NCBI RefSeq assembly: GCF_003946575.1
Contig: NZ_RHOP01000008.1
Span: forward strand, 1-64,000
DNA from: Companilactobacillus jidongensis
GTDB lineage: Bacteria; Bacillota; Bacilli; Lactobacillales; Lactobacillaceae
Direction of reading: 5' to 3'
Length of the DNA: 64,000 nt
The notes beneath the pieces are model-generated. The model was not told the origin of the DNA and did not search any database. It saw nothing but the letters and a program-made list of their open reading frames with translations. Of this stretch, positions 8,185-16,518 are shown one piece after another. The position numbers were made by a program, and so were the translations under genes. Numbering within the stretch: the first letter of the stretch is position 1; the number at the start of each line of letters is the position of its first letter.

Positions 8185-8763
8185 ATGCGAAAGATAGATG
8201 AAACAAAAAGAAAACTAGTAGTGCAAGCAGTTTTTGAAGTTACATATGAAGAAGGTATCACTAACCTGTCGATCGGTAAGATAGCCAAGAAGGCAGGTGT
8301 TAGTAAGGCGACCATCTATGTTTACTTCGAAAATAAGACTGATATGCTGGGTAAGATTTACTTGGAAGTTAAGCGAAGGACCGATGAAGGATTATCTGAA
8401 AAATTACGTGATTCGGATTCATATAAGGTCAAAGTACGAAATGTCTTGGAACACTTTGCTAGACATTTTGTCGCACATCCCTTGGAATCAAACTTTATGA
8501 GATCAGTTCAATCAAATTGTAATTTAGTTGATCCGGAAGTTTTGGAGACATCTGAAAAAATGGCTCAACCAGTTACAGATTTGTTTGAAGAAGGTGTAAA
8601 AAGTAATCAATGGGTCACAAATAATCCAATTATCTTGTTTGCTATTCTATTATCGCCATTAGTACAGATCATTGAATATTACTTTAGAAAAGGTCAATCA
8701 GTACCTGACAATGAATTAACAGAGTTGCTAGATATCTTAGTTAAGAATAGTTTAGTCGATTAG
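8185..8763 (+). CDS. TetR/AcrR family transcriptional regulator
   Basis: The 192-residue protein has the N-terminal TetR helix-turn-helix (LSIGKIAKKAGVSKATIYVYFENKTDML, roughly residues 24-52) and a helical ligand-binding C-terminal region. ATG 8185 has no upstream ribosome site, and the predicted promoter would start the transcript at or near this codon, so the gene may be leaderless. It precedes an SDR and a GNAT acetyltransferase on the same strand and is divergent to hemH. It may regulate either side; the effector is unknown. Confidence 0.9.
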   Translation: MRKIDETKRKLVVQAVFEVTYEEGITNLSIGKIAKKAGVSKATIYVYFENKTDMLGKIYLEVKRRTDEGLSEKLRDSDSYKVKVRNVLEHFARHFVAHPLESNFMRSVQSNCNLVDPEVLETSEKMAQPVTDLFEEGVKSNQWVTNNPIILFAILLSPLVQIIEYYFRKGQSVPDNELTELLDILVKNSLVD

Positions 8764-8833
8764 ATTCGACTTTTTATTTAATTTTTAACTAAATGATTGT
8801 TCTATAAATAAAAAAACGAAAGAAGATACAAAT

Positions 8834-9643
8834 ATGAATAAAGTAGCGATTATTACAGGAATTTCATCAGGAATGGGACATGCAGCAGCACTTTACTTCC
8901 ATGAACATGGTTTTGAAGTCTATGGTGGAGCACGTCGTGTTGAAAAACTAGAAGACTTAAAAGAAGTAGGAATCCACACGCAAAGATTAGATGTGACGGA
9001 TAAACTATCATTACGTGAGTTAGTTGATAAGACGGTGGCTGAACAAGGCAGAATCGATGTTCTAGTCAACAACGCTGGATATGGTGAATTTGGTCCCATT
9101 GAGGAAGTTCCCGTAGAAAATGCTCAGAAGCAATTTGATGTTAATTTGTTTGGTGTTGATATGTTAACACAATTAGTTTTACCAGTTATGCGTCGACAAG
9201 GAAACGGCCGTATCGTTAATATTTCTTCGATCGGTGGAGATATTTATACACCATTCGGAGGCTGGTATCACGCTACTAAAGCTGGACTTAACATGTGGAG
9301 TGATGTTTTGGACCTAGAGGTCAAGCCATTCGGTATTCGTTCTGTTGTAGTTCAACCAGGAGGAACAGAGTCAGAGTGGAGTCAAGTAGCAGTCGATAAT
9401 GCCCGTAAGAATTTAGCTGAGAACTCACCTTATGAACCACTAGTTGATAAGTTAAGTGGTTTATTGACTGGTCAAGGATTCAGTGCAACTTCAGAGGATC
9501 TGGCTAAGGTATTTTATCGTGCTGCCACAGATTTGAAACCAAAACGTCGTTATTTCAATTCATTTACTGATCATGCAGTAGTTGCATTTGGCCGTGCAAT
9601 GCCAGGATTGTATAAAAAAGTTGTTACGAGAATAATCAAGTAA
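8834..9643 (+). CDS. short-chain dehydrogenase/reductase
   Basis: This 269-residue classical SDR has TGISSGMGHAAAL (residues 8-20), NNAG in VLVNNAGYGEFG, the catalytic Ser in VNISSIGG and Tyr-x3-Lys in WYHATKAG. A basic residue after the second strand (GGARRVEKL) suggests NADP(H). It begins 70 bases after the TetR gene with a weak GAAAG site and is followed one base later by a GNAT gene. The substrate cannot be told from sequence. It is not closely similar to the other SDRs in this window. Confidence 0.9.
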   Translation: MNKVAIITGISSGMGHAAALYFHEHGFEVYGGARRVEKLEDLKEVGIHTQRLDVTDKLSLRELVDKTVAEQGRIDVLVNNAGYGEFGPIEEVPVENAQKQFDVNLFGVDMLTQLVLPVMRRQGNGRIVNISSIGGDIYTPFGGWYHATKAGLNMWSDVLDLEVKPFGIRSVVVQPGGTESEWSQVAVDNARKNLAENSPYEPLVDKLSGLLTGQGFSATSEDLAKVFYRAATDLKPKRRYFNSFTDHAVVAFGRAMPGLYKKVVTRIIK

Positions 9644-9644
9644 T

Positions 9645-10124
9645 ATGATCAGGGAATCTAATATTAAAGACGCTGAGGGTATTGCGACCGTTAATTTGGA
9701 AAGTTGGCAAGAGACTTATTCCGGTATTGTGGATGCTGATTTTTTAAATTCAATGGATCTGTCTAAAGCAGTCGATAGATGGACTGGATTTTTGAACGAT
9801 CCCGATGTCAAAATCTTTGTAGATGTAGAAAAAGATACAGTAGTAGGGTACATTCGCGCCGAGGTCAAAAACGGTAAGGCATGTATAGGCGCCATATACC
9901 TATTAAAGGATTATCAAAAAATGGGTATTGGAAAAGAACTTCTACTAAAAGGATTAGATTACTTAAAGCAGCAAAATTATAAAAATATTTTTGTTGACGT
10001 ACTATTTGATAATCCCACCAAATATTTTTATCAAAAATTTGGTGCCGAACCATTTGAAGAACGGACCCTTAAAATCGGCGAACAAGAACTGGCTGAATCA
10101 GTCTATGCATGGAATTTTGAGTAG
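9645..10124 (+). CDS. GNAT family N-acetyltransferase
   Basis: The 159-residue protein has the GNAT fold. The acetyl-CoA binding motif A is IYLLKDYQKMGIGKELLLKGLDYLK (Q/R-x-x-G-x-G/A), followed by the C-terminal FYQKFGAEPFEERTLKIGEQE segment typical of the family. ATG overlaps no other start and lies one base after the SDR stop codon, so it is probably co-transcribed and translationally coupled. The acceptor is unknown. Confidence 0.88.
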   Translation: MIRESNIKDAEGIATVNLESWQETYSGIVDADFLNSMDLSKAVDRWTGFLNDPDVKIFVDVEKDTVVGYIRAEVKNGKACIGAIYLLKDYQKMGIGKELLLKGLDYLKQQNYKNIFVDVLFDNPTKYFYQKFGAEPFEERTLKIGEQELAESVYAWNFE

Positions 10125-10167
10125 TATGTTACACTAGTCGAAGAATAAAAAGCATAGGTGAGGGTCT

Positions 10168-10584
10168 TTGGAAGAAGCAATTAAGATTTTAAGAGATAAC
10201 CACTATAAGGTAACTAAGCAGCGTATGGATCTGATTGAATTTCTTAGTAATTATACGAATAAGTACATTCAAATCAGTGATGTGGATGAATATATGAAGT
10301 CCATCTATCCTGGAATCAGTAATAATACTGTTTACCGCAATCTGAAGGAATTTTCAGATATTGGATTAGTTGAATATCAGGAAAAAAATAAAGCGATGAT
10401 CAAGTTTCAGTGTGATTTTGATCAGATGCATCATCATCATTTTATCTGTTCTAATTGTGGCAAAGTAATTGAGTTAAAGGCTTGTCCCTTGAGCTTTTTT
10501 ACTGATCAGTTACCAGGGTGTGAAGTTGAGTCACATGCCATTGAGATCTATGGACTTTGTCCTGAGTGTGCAGCAAAAAAATAA
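10168..10584 (+). CDS. Fur family metalloregulator, probably Zur
   Basis: The 138-residue repressor has the Fur winged helix (about 1-75, with NNTVYRNLKEFSDIGLVEY) and the metal-binding part with an HHHHF cluster (88-92) and two CxxC structural-zinc motifs (CSNC 94-97, CPEC 131-134). TTG 10168 is the start, 6 bases after a GGTGAGG ribosome site. Fur, Zur and PerR cannot be separated with certainty by sequence. The presence, 4.5 kb away, of a zinc/manganese binding lipoprotein behind two operators with a TAATNATTA core favours Zur. A terminator follows the gene. Confidence 0.9.
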   Translation: MEEAIKILRDNHYKVTKQRMDLIEFLSNYTNKYIQISDVDEYMKSIYPGISNNTVYRNLKEFSDIGLVEYQEKNKAMIKFQCDFDQMHHHHFICSNCGKVIELKACPLSFFTDQLPGCEVESHAIEIYGLCPECAAKK

Positions 10585-10594
10585 GGTAACACAA

Positions 10595-10622
10595 AAAAGC
10601 CAATCGCAATTCGATTGGCTTT
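10595..10622. terminator. bidirectional terminator
   Basis: An 11-bp stem AAAGCCAATCG / CGATTGGCTTT with a 5-base loop lies between the convergent Fur-family and CBS-domain genes, with A- and T-runs on the two sides. Confidence 0.9.
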
Positions 10623-11248
10623 TAATCTGTATATTTCAAACCGACTTCAATGAAATATTGAAAGATACGGTTCTTTGTAATTTTACCGACGACCTGAGTA
10701 GGGTCGTCTTTTTTTGTAACTGGAAGTGAGTCAACTTGATGTTGATAGAGTAGTTTTCCGACTGAGATGATCGACATATCAGCGTCAACCGTTATTAAAT
10801 TAGGCATCCTTGTCATGACCATGCTGGCGATCATCGAATCTGCATCAGCGTTATTGACCGTCACAGCCAACAAGTCCTTGCGCGAGATCAATCCTAGTAG
10901 CTTACTGTCATTATCTGTTACATATAATGACCCGACATCATTAATGAACAGTTTGTTGACACATTCAGGTAAAGTCGTGTTGGGTTGAACGAAGATTGGT
11001 TGAATAAGGATATGGGCGATTGATTCTCCGAACAATTCATCAAAGTCCAAGCTGGACTTAGGTAATTGTGAGAATTCATATCCTACTTTTGGACGCGACT
11101 TCAATATCTCTGTTGCTGTGAGCAATCTTAAGTCCCCACGGATCGTAGGCACACTTAGTTGCAATCTTGCAGCAATCTGTTCACTTGTCATCGGACTTTT
11201 TTTTCTGGTCATATCGATAATTTGCTTTTGGCGGTCAGTTAAATACAT
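10622..11248 (-). CDS. CcpN-like repressor, HTH plus two CBS domains
   Basis: The 208-residue protein has an N-terminal HTH of the DeoR/HTH_11 type (about 1-60, MTSEQIAARLQLSVPTIRGDLRLL) and two CBS domains (about 80-140 and 145-205). This is the layout of Bacillus CcpN/YqzB, which senses ATP and ADP and represses gluconeogenic genes. It lies 66 bases downstream of ppdK on the same strand. That is consistent with control of pyruvate phosphate dikinase by energy state. A TATAAT-like box before its GGGAG ribosome site suggests its own promoter as well. Confidence 0.85.
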   Translation of the reverse strand: MYLTDRQKQIIDMTRKKSPMTSEQIAARLQLSVPTIRGDLRLLTATEILKSRPKVGYEFSQLPKSSLDFDELFGESIAHILIQPIFVQPNTTLPECVNKLFINDVGSLYVTDNDSKLLGLISRKDLLAVTVNNADADSMIASMVMTRMPNLITVDADMSIISVGKLLYQHQVDSLPVTKKDDPTQVVGKITKNRIFQYFIEVGLKYTD

Positions 11249-11314
11249 GATATATATCTCCCTAGAGTATATGTTGTTACATTAATTATAATATCACGTA
11301 GTATTTTTTGAAAG

Positions 11315-13933
11315 CTAATTATTAGCTAATGTTGCTTGAGCGGCTGCAATTCTTGCGACAGGTATTCTAAATGGTGAACAAGATACATATGAAATACCGA
11401 TCTTTTCGAAGAATTGGATCGACTTAGGATCTCCACCAACTTCACCACAGACACCAATCGGTAGTTCGGAGTTAGTTTTGCGGCCACGATCGACTGCCAT
11501 GCGCATCAATTCACCGACGCCTTCAGTATCGACAGTTTGGAAAGGATCATTTGGCAAAATTCCTTGAGCAATGTATTCAGACATGAATGACCCGACGTCA
11601 TCACGTGAGTAACCAAAGGTTAATTGTGTTAAGTCATTAGTACCAAAACTGAAGAAGTCTGAGACTTCAGCAATTTTATTAGCTGTTACACAAGCACGAG
11701 GCATTTCCATCATTGTACCGATCTTGTATTCTAAGCGAGCATCGTTTTCAATTAGAAGCTTTTGAATAGTCTGTTCAACAACATCACGGACCCATTTCAT
11801 TTCAGTCTTTGAGTTTGTCAATGGAATCATAATATGTGGCTTGATATCAAAGCCTTCTTGATTCAGGCGAATAGCGGCATTAACGATGGCAGTTACTTGC
11901 ATTTGATAAATATCGGGATAGGTAACAGCTAGTCGATCTCCACGATGTCCGAGCATTGGATTAAGTTCTTTTAGTGAATCAATTCGAGCCTTCAGAGCAT
12001 CGACAGTTGTGTTGATTTCTTCAGCAACTAAGGCAATTTCTTTTTCATCATGTGGTAGGAATTCATGCAGTGGTGGGTCCAGCAATCTAACTGTGACGGA
12101 CTTACCAGCAGATAATTTATAGATTTCGTAGAAGTCATTTTGTTGTAAAGCAAGGATTTTTGCGAGCGGATCTTTACGACCTTCAGCGTCTTTAGCGAGG
12201 ATCAAGCGACGCATTTGTAGTAAGCGTTCCGGTTTGAAGAACATATGCTCTGTTCTAGTTAATCCAATTCCGTCAGCGTCAAATTCTAAGGCGCGTTGGA
12301 AGTCAGCGGGTGTGTCTGCATTTGTGTAAACTCCCATCCGACTGATTTCCTTGGCCCATTCTAGTAGGATCGATAAATCGTCATTGATGCTGGCTTCAGA
12401 TGTTTCTAGTTGGCCTAAGTACAAGTGTCCACTAGTTCCGTCAACTGAAATCCAATCACCCTCGTGAATGACTGTATCTTCAACAGTAGCGGTCTTGTTT
12501 GCATAACTAACTTGGAGTGCATGAGCACCGACGACACCGGTCGAGCCCATTCCACGGGCAACAACTGCAGCGTGAGATGTCATACCACCACGTGAAGTGA
12601 CGATTGCTTCACTGACGACCATGCCTTCAATATCTTCTGGTGAAGTATCTTGTCTCAAGAGGACGACTTTTTGATGTTGATCATCATGAGCATTTTTAGC
12701 CGTTTCAGCGGTGAAATAAACTTGTCCGCTCGCTGCACCAGGGGATGCAGGCAATCCAGTGGCAAGAACATGCTGTCTTTCCAGAGCTTTGTGGGCGAAT
12801 TCAGAATGAAGCATAGCTGAAATTGATTCTGGTTTGATGCGTTTAATAGCTGTTTCCTTGTCGATCAAGCCTTCATTTACGAGGTCAACAGCAACTTTGA
12901 CAGCTGCAGCAGGGGTACGTTTACCGGCACGTGCTTGTAGTAAATATAGTTTGCCATGTTCAATCGTAAACTCTAGATCTTGCATATCACGATAGTGTGT
13001 TTCCAGTTTTTCAGCTATTTTAGCAAATTGATCATAAATTGCAGGCATTGATTCACGTAAAGTTTCGATTGATTCAGGAGTGCGGACACCTGATACTACA
13101 TCTTCACCTTGAGCGTTGAGTAAGTATTCGCCGAAGAGGTTCTTCTCACCAGTGGCAGGATTTCTTGTGAAAGCAACGCCAGTACCTGAGTCCTCACCAG
13201 AATTTCCGAAGACCATGGTTTGAACGTTGACGGCTGTTCCAAGTGTTTCAGGGATGTCATTTTGACGACGATAAATACGAGCACGGTTGTTGTCCCATGA
13301 TGAAAAGACAGAATCTACAGCTGATAGCAATTGTTCTTTAGGATCTTGTGGAAAAACTTTGTTGGCCTCATTTTGATAAATTTCTTTGAAACGAGTAACG
13401 ATATTTTTTAAGTCAGTAGTTGTCAATTCTAGATCAGATTGATAATTGTTGGCTTTTTTTGTTTCAGTTAGCACGTTGTCAAAAGTATCTTCGTTGATGC
13501 CGTAAACAACATTACCGAACATTGCTAGAAGGCGACGATAACTGTCGTAAGCAAAACGTTCATTGTCAGTTATCTTAGCTAGGGCAACAACTGAACGGTC
13601 ATTTAGACCGATATTCAAAATCGTATCCATCATTCCTGGCATGGAGATTGCGGCTCCTGAACGGACTGAGATAAGCAGTGGATCAGTTTCGTCGTCAAAT
13701 TTTTTTCCAGTAGATGCACTTAATCTATCTAACGCGTGATCAATCTCCAATTTTAGAGCTTCACTTAATTGATGACTGTTTTGTTGATATGAATGGCAAG
13801 CCTCAGTTGTGATAGTGAATCCATGAGGTACTGGCAGATTCAAACGAGTCATTTCGGCTAGGTTAGCTCCTTTACCTCCAAGTAAGTCTCGCATGTTTTT
13901 GTTACCTTCAGAAAAGAAATAAATTTGTCTCAT
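11315..13933 (-). CDS. ppdK: pyruvate, phosphate dikinase
   Basis: The 872-residue protein is full length. The enzyme interconverts pyruvate + ATP + Pi with phosphoenolpyruvate + AMP + PPi. It has the N-terminal ATP-grasp domain (GGKGANLAEM near residue 19), the swivelling phosphohistidine domain with GGMTSHAAVVARGMG, where His454 is the phosphorylated residue and Thr452 the usual site of regulatory phosphorylation, and the C-terminal PEP-binding TIM barrel (GTNDLTQ, CGEVGGD). The CcpN-like repressor follows. In related firmicutes a PPDK regulatory kinase (DUF299) is often adjacent; I do not see one in this window. Confidence 0.96.
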   Translation of the reverse strand: MRQIYFFSEGNKNMRDLLGGKGANLAEMTRLNLPVPHGFTITTEACHSYQQNSHQLSEALKLEIDHALDRLSASTGKKFDDETDPLLISVRSGAAISMPGMMDTILNIGLNDRSVVALAKITDNERFAYDSYRRLLAMFGNVVYGINEDTFDNVLTETKKANNYQSDLELTTTDLKNIVTRFKEIYQNEANKVFPQDPKEQLLSAVDSVFSSWDNNRARIYRRQNDIPETLGTAVNVQTMVFGNSGEDSGTGVAFTRNPATGEKNLFGEYLLNAQGEDVVSGVRTPESIETLRESMPAIYDQFAKIAEKLETHYRDMQDLEFTIEHGKLYLLQARAGKRTPAAAVKVAVDLVNEGLIDKETAIKRIKPESISAMLHSEFAHKALERQHVLATGLPASPGAASGQVYFTAETAKNAHDDQHQKVVLLRQDTSPEDIEGMVVSEAIVTSRGGMTSHAAVVARGMGSTGVVGAHALQVSYANKTATVEDTVIHEGDWISVDGTSGHLYLGQLETSEASINDDLSILLEWAKEISRMGVYTNADTPADFQRALEFDADGIGLTRTEHMFFKPERLLQMRRLILAKDAEGRKDPLAKILALQQNDFYEIYKLSAGKSVTVRLLDPPLHEFLPHDEKEIALVAEEINTTVDALKARIDSLKELNPMLGHRGDRLAVTYPDIYQMQVTAIVNAAIRLNQEGFDIKPHIMIPLTNSKTEMKWVRDVVEQTIQKLLIENDARLEYKIGTMMEMPRACVTANKIAEVSDFFSFGTNDLTQLTFGYSRDDVGSFMSEYIAQGILPNDPFQTVDTEGVGELMRMAVDRGRKTNSELPIGVCGEVGGDPKSIQFFEKIGISYVSCSPFRIPVARIAAAQATLANN

Positions 13934-14005
13934 TATATATAACTCCTTAATTATTAATATGACGTGCTAAATAATAATTAGAATATATATGATGTTTTAA
14001 ATAAT

Positions 14006-14019
14006 TGCAAGCGGTTTCT
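14006..14019. promoter_or_regulatory. possible cre site upstream of ppdK
   Basis: TGCAAGCGGTTTCT matches 12 of 14 positions of a cre consensus, 73 bases before the ppdK start. The match is weak enough to be chance. Confidence 0.35.
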
Positions 14020-14040
14020 ATAATTTCACCTATACCAATC

Positions 14041-14070
14041 AAAAAAGCCTAGCGATAATCGCTAGGCTTT
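14041..14070 (-). terminator. terminator of the metal-binding lipoprotein operon
   Basis: A perfect 12-bp stem (AAAGCCTAGCGA / TCGCTAGGCTTT) is followed on the minus strand by a T-run. The stop codon of the 37-residue gene (14062-14064) is inside the stem. Confidence 0.88.
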
Positions 14071-14175
14071 CGTACGTTTGAGCTGATTTATTATTTTTTT
14101 GGCACGACGTTGAGTTTTCTTGTTTTTTGAATTAAGACGTCTCATTGCACTAGACCGATCGAGTTTTTCTGCCAT
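14062..14175 (-). CDS. small basic protein, 37 residues, putative metal homeostasis protein
   Basis: The translated product begins MAEKLDRSSAMRRLNSKN and ends QLKRTKA: a highly charged, arginine- and lysine-rich helix-prone peptide with no cysteine or membrane segment. The start is well supported: AAGGAGC lies about 7 bases upstream, and the ATG overlaps the TAA of the metal-binding lipoprotein gene by one base (TAATG), so translation is coupled. It resembles very short lactobacillar proteins that I recall being annotated as putative metal homeostasis proteins; the role is not established. Zur-like control would follow from the shared operon. Confidence 0.78.
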   Translation of the reverse strand: MAEKLDRSSAMRRLNSKNKKTQRRAKKIINQLKRTKA

Positions 14176-15089
14176 TATTTTGCTCCTTTTTCTAATATCT
14201 TATTTAGTTGTTGGTATTGCGATAGCATCCATTCTTTATAAGTTTTACCTGCAGGTAATGTTTCAGTGACTTTTAGAATAGGAATGTTCTTTTCTTTTGC
14301 TAAGGCAATCATATTGTCGACAGTTTTACTGTCGGACTGTGAATTATACACTAAGAATGAAATTTTTCCTTCTGAAATGCCTCGGCGCATATTTTTTACA
14401 ACGGCCGGCGATGGGTCAGTGCCGTTCTCAACAGCTTTTTCGAAGTTTGTATTACCAACTTTGAAGCCCATTGTTTTGATTGCGTAATCGAAGACTGGTT
14501 CACTGACATAAACTTCTTTGTTAGACATTAACTTGGCCTTATTGGTTAATTCAGTTAATTCGTCTTGGATTGGCTTTAATGAAGCAATATATTTTTTAGC
14601 ATTAGTTTCAAAATACTTTTTATTCTTAGGATATTTTTGACTCAATTCTTTCGCCAATTGATTTGCTAGTGCTGGCATAGTTGCTGGATCATACCAGAGA
14701 TGAGGATTAGCGCCAGTCTTTTTATCAAGGATATTTTCACCGACTTTGATGAAAGTACTATCTTTCTTCTTACTCAACTTGTTCATCCACGGATCGTATC
14801 CTAGACCATTAGCAATGGTGAAATCAGCTCCGGAGACATCTTTGGCAATAGCAGTGGTGGGTTCATAATCATGCGGATCAACACCAGGTTTGTTGATGAT
14901 CGATTCAACTGAACCCTTATTACCAACGACGGACTTGGCGACTTCGCCATAAAAATCGGTTGTAGCAACGATTTTGATTTTGTTATTTGACGATGATGAA
15001 TTACTGGAGTTCCCGCAAGCAGTTAGAGCAACTCCTAATAGCACAATTCCAATAGTAGCAATTAGAACTTTGAATCTTTTGAAAAACAT
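14175..15089 (-). CDS. zinc/manganese ABC transporter substrate-binding lipoprotein (ZnuA/TroA family)
   Basis: The 304-residue lipoprotein has a signal peptide ending in the lipobox LTAC (Cys25) and a serine/asparagine linker. Metal-site histidines of the cluster A-I family are at PHDYEP (His73) and NPHLWYDP (His130), with a further acidic or carboxylate ligand expected near the C-terminus. It lacks the long His-rich loop typical of zinc-specific ZnuA, so manganese is also possible. No ATPase or permease gene is adjacent, so it would work with a transporter coded elsewhere. Two Zur-like boxes precede it and the 37-residue gene follows. Confidence 0.92.
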   Translation of the reverse strand: MFFKRFKVLIATIGIVLLGVALTACGNSSNSSSSNNKIKIVATTDFYGEVAKSVVGNKGSVESIINKPGVDPHDYEPTTAIAKDVSGADFTIANGLGYDPWMNKLSKKKDSTFIKVGENILDKKTGANPHLWYDPATMPALANQLAKELSQKYPKNKKYFETNAKKYIASLKPIQDELTELTNKAKLMSNKEVYVSEPVFDYAIKTMGFKVGNTNFEKAVENGTDPSPAVVKNMRRGISEGKISFLVYNSQSDSKTVDNMIALAKEKNIPILKVTETLPAGKTYKEWMLSQYQQLNKILEKGAK

Positions 15090-15109
15090 AAATAATTTTC
15101 TCCCTTAAA

Positions 15110-15124
15110 TAGTAATTATTACTA
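15110..15124. promoter_or_regulatory. Zur/Fur-type box 1
   Basis: TAGTAATTATTACTA is a perfect 7-1-7 palindrome, 21 bases before the metal-binding lipoprotein start. Its core TAATNATTA is that of Bacillus-type Zur and Fur-family operators. Confidence 0.7.
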
Positions 15125-15148
15125 ATTAAGAATATATGATTGTGGTTT

Positions 15149-15181
15149 ATTTGTAAATAGTAATTATTATCATTTACAAAT
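15149..15181. promoter_or_regulatory. Zur/Fur-type box 2 inside a longer inverted repeat
   Basis: A 33-bp inverted repeat has arms ATTTGTAAAT / ATTTACAAAT around a TAATTATTA core, with only two mismatched pairs. It repeats the core of box 1 about 48 bp further upstream, so two repressor dimers could flank the promoter. Confidence 0.65.
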
Positions 15182-15321
15182 AAACTTAATTATAAATTAA
15201 ATATAAGAAATTCATATTTTAACCTTAACTAATCATCAAGACCCTGGTCTAATAGGGATGCTATAACTTATATATGCTTTACGAGACAAAAGAAATATAG
15301 AAAAGATACAGAGGTGAGCTC

Positions 15322-16518
15322 TTGGCCGAAAAGAAAAAGAAACGATATTTGCATGAAGTTGATCTGATGCGAGTTATTTTTATCGGTGGTGTGTTACTTA
15401 ATCACACAACAACGGCATTCAAATCGAATATGGCAGACAGTTCGTTCAGTAAATTATTTTTGGAAGCAACGCATTTGTCGCTTCACTTTACCCGAATGGG
15501 TTTCATGTTTATGACCGGCCTTGTGCTAGTCCTTAATTATTACAATCGTGATAATCACTGGCTAAGTTTTTGGAAGAAGCGTTATACCAGTGTTGGAATT
15601 CCATATCTTAGTTGGAATGCCATTATTATGTTATTTGCCACTATATTTGCCGGTGGCACGATAATCTGGAGTGATTATTGGAATCATCTACTTGATGCTT
15701 GGCTACATGGTAATGAATATTACATGTACTACATCATTGTTACATTCCAGCTTTATCTGATTTTCCCACTTATCATCAAAATGTTTAAAAAATTTGAAAA
15801 GCATCATCTGACTATTTTGGGAATCAGTGCCTTACTTCAATTGGTTATTACCATTGGAATTAAGTATTGGTTACCAGGAGTCGATCGCAGCGGTTGGCCG
15901 TATCTGCTTAGCGCATATGGAATGAATGTCTTAACTTATCAGTTCTACTTCATAGCCGGAGCATTTGTTGCCATACATTATGACGCAGTTGATGCCTTTA
16001 TTGAAAAGTTTCATAAGGCAATCGGTTGGACGACAGCCGTTTTAGCACTTGGTACAGTTGGATTATTCTACTTTGATCAGAATATTCTCAAATTAAGTAG
16101 CGGTGGAACCCTATCGATCCATCAACCATTTATTTTCGTTTACGACGTAGTGATGATTGCCTTTGTTTTTTGGATCGGACGTCAATATGCACATGCAAGA
16201 GAGAACGGTCTACCAGTATGGCTAGACCATACAATTAAGAACCTATCCAAAGTTTCATTCGGATTATATCTCGTTCAAAGTCTTCCAGTATTAACATTGT
16301 ACGGAATTTTGTCATTATTCCATGTTCCATCATGGGTAATGCTACTGATGTTGCCGTTTGGATATGCTTTCGTCTTAGGAGGAGCATTCCTCATCTCATG
16401 GTTCTGCTACAAAGTACCACCATTTGGAATCCTAATTGGAAGACCTCAAAAACTCAAAAGGAGTACATTAAATGTCAAAAATAACCAATCAATTAAACCA
16501 GCAATTGAAAAACAATAG
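15322..16518 (+). CDS. acyltransferase 3 family membrane protein
   Basis: The 398-residue integral membrane protein has about ten hydrophobic segments and opens with the family pattern of a cytoplasmic stretch followed by a first helix containing DLMRVIFIGGVLLNH. The histidine at the end of that helix matches the conserved basic residue of acyltransferase 3 enzymes, which O-acetylate cell-surface sugars. TTG 15322 is the start, behind GAGGTGA (15311-15317). Its 3' end overlaps the next gene by 47 bases in another frame, which implies co-expression with the AMP-forming ligase. The acceptor is unknown. Confidence 0.85.
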   Translation: MAEKKKKRYLHEVDLMRVIFIGGVLLNHTTTAFKSNMADSSFSKLFLEATHLSLHFTRMGFMFMTGLVLVLNYYNRDNHWLSFWKKRYTSVGIPYLSWNAIIMLFATIFAGGTIIWSDYWNHLLDAWLHGNEYYMYYIIVTFQLYLIFPLIIKMFKKFEKHHLTILGISALLQLVITIGIKYWLPGVDRSGWPYLLSAYGMNVLTYQFYFIAGAFVAIHYDAVDAFIEKFHKAIGWTTAVLALGTVGLFYFDQNILKLSSGGTLSIHQPFIFVYDVVMIAFVFWIGRQYAHARENGLPVWLDHTIKNLSKVSFGLYLVQSLPVLTLYGILSLFHVPSWVMLLMLPFGYAFVLGGAFLISWFCYKVPPFGILIGRPQKLKRSTLNVKNNQSIKPAIEKQ

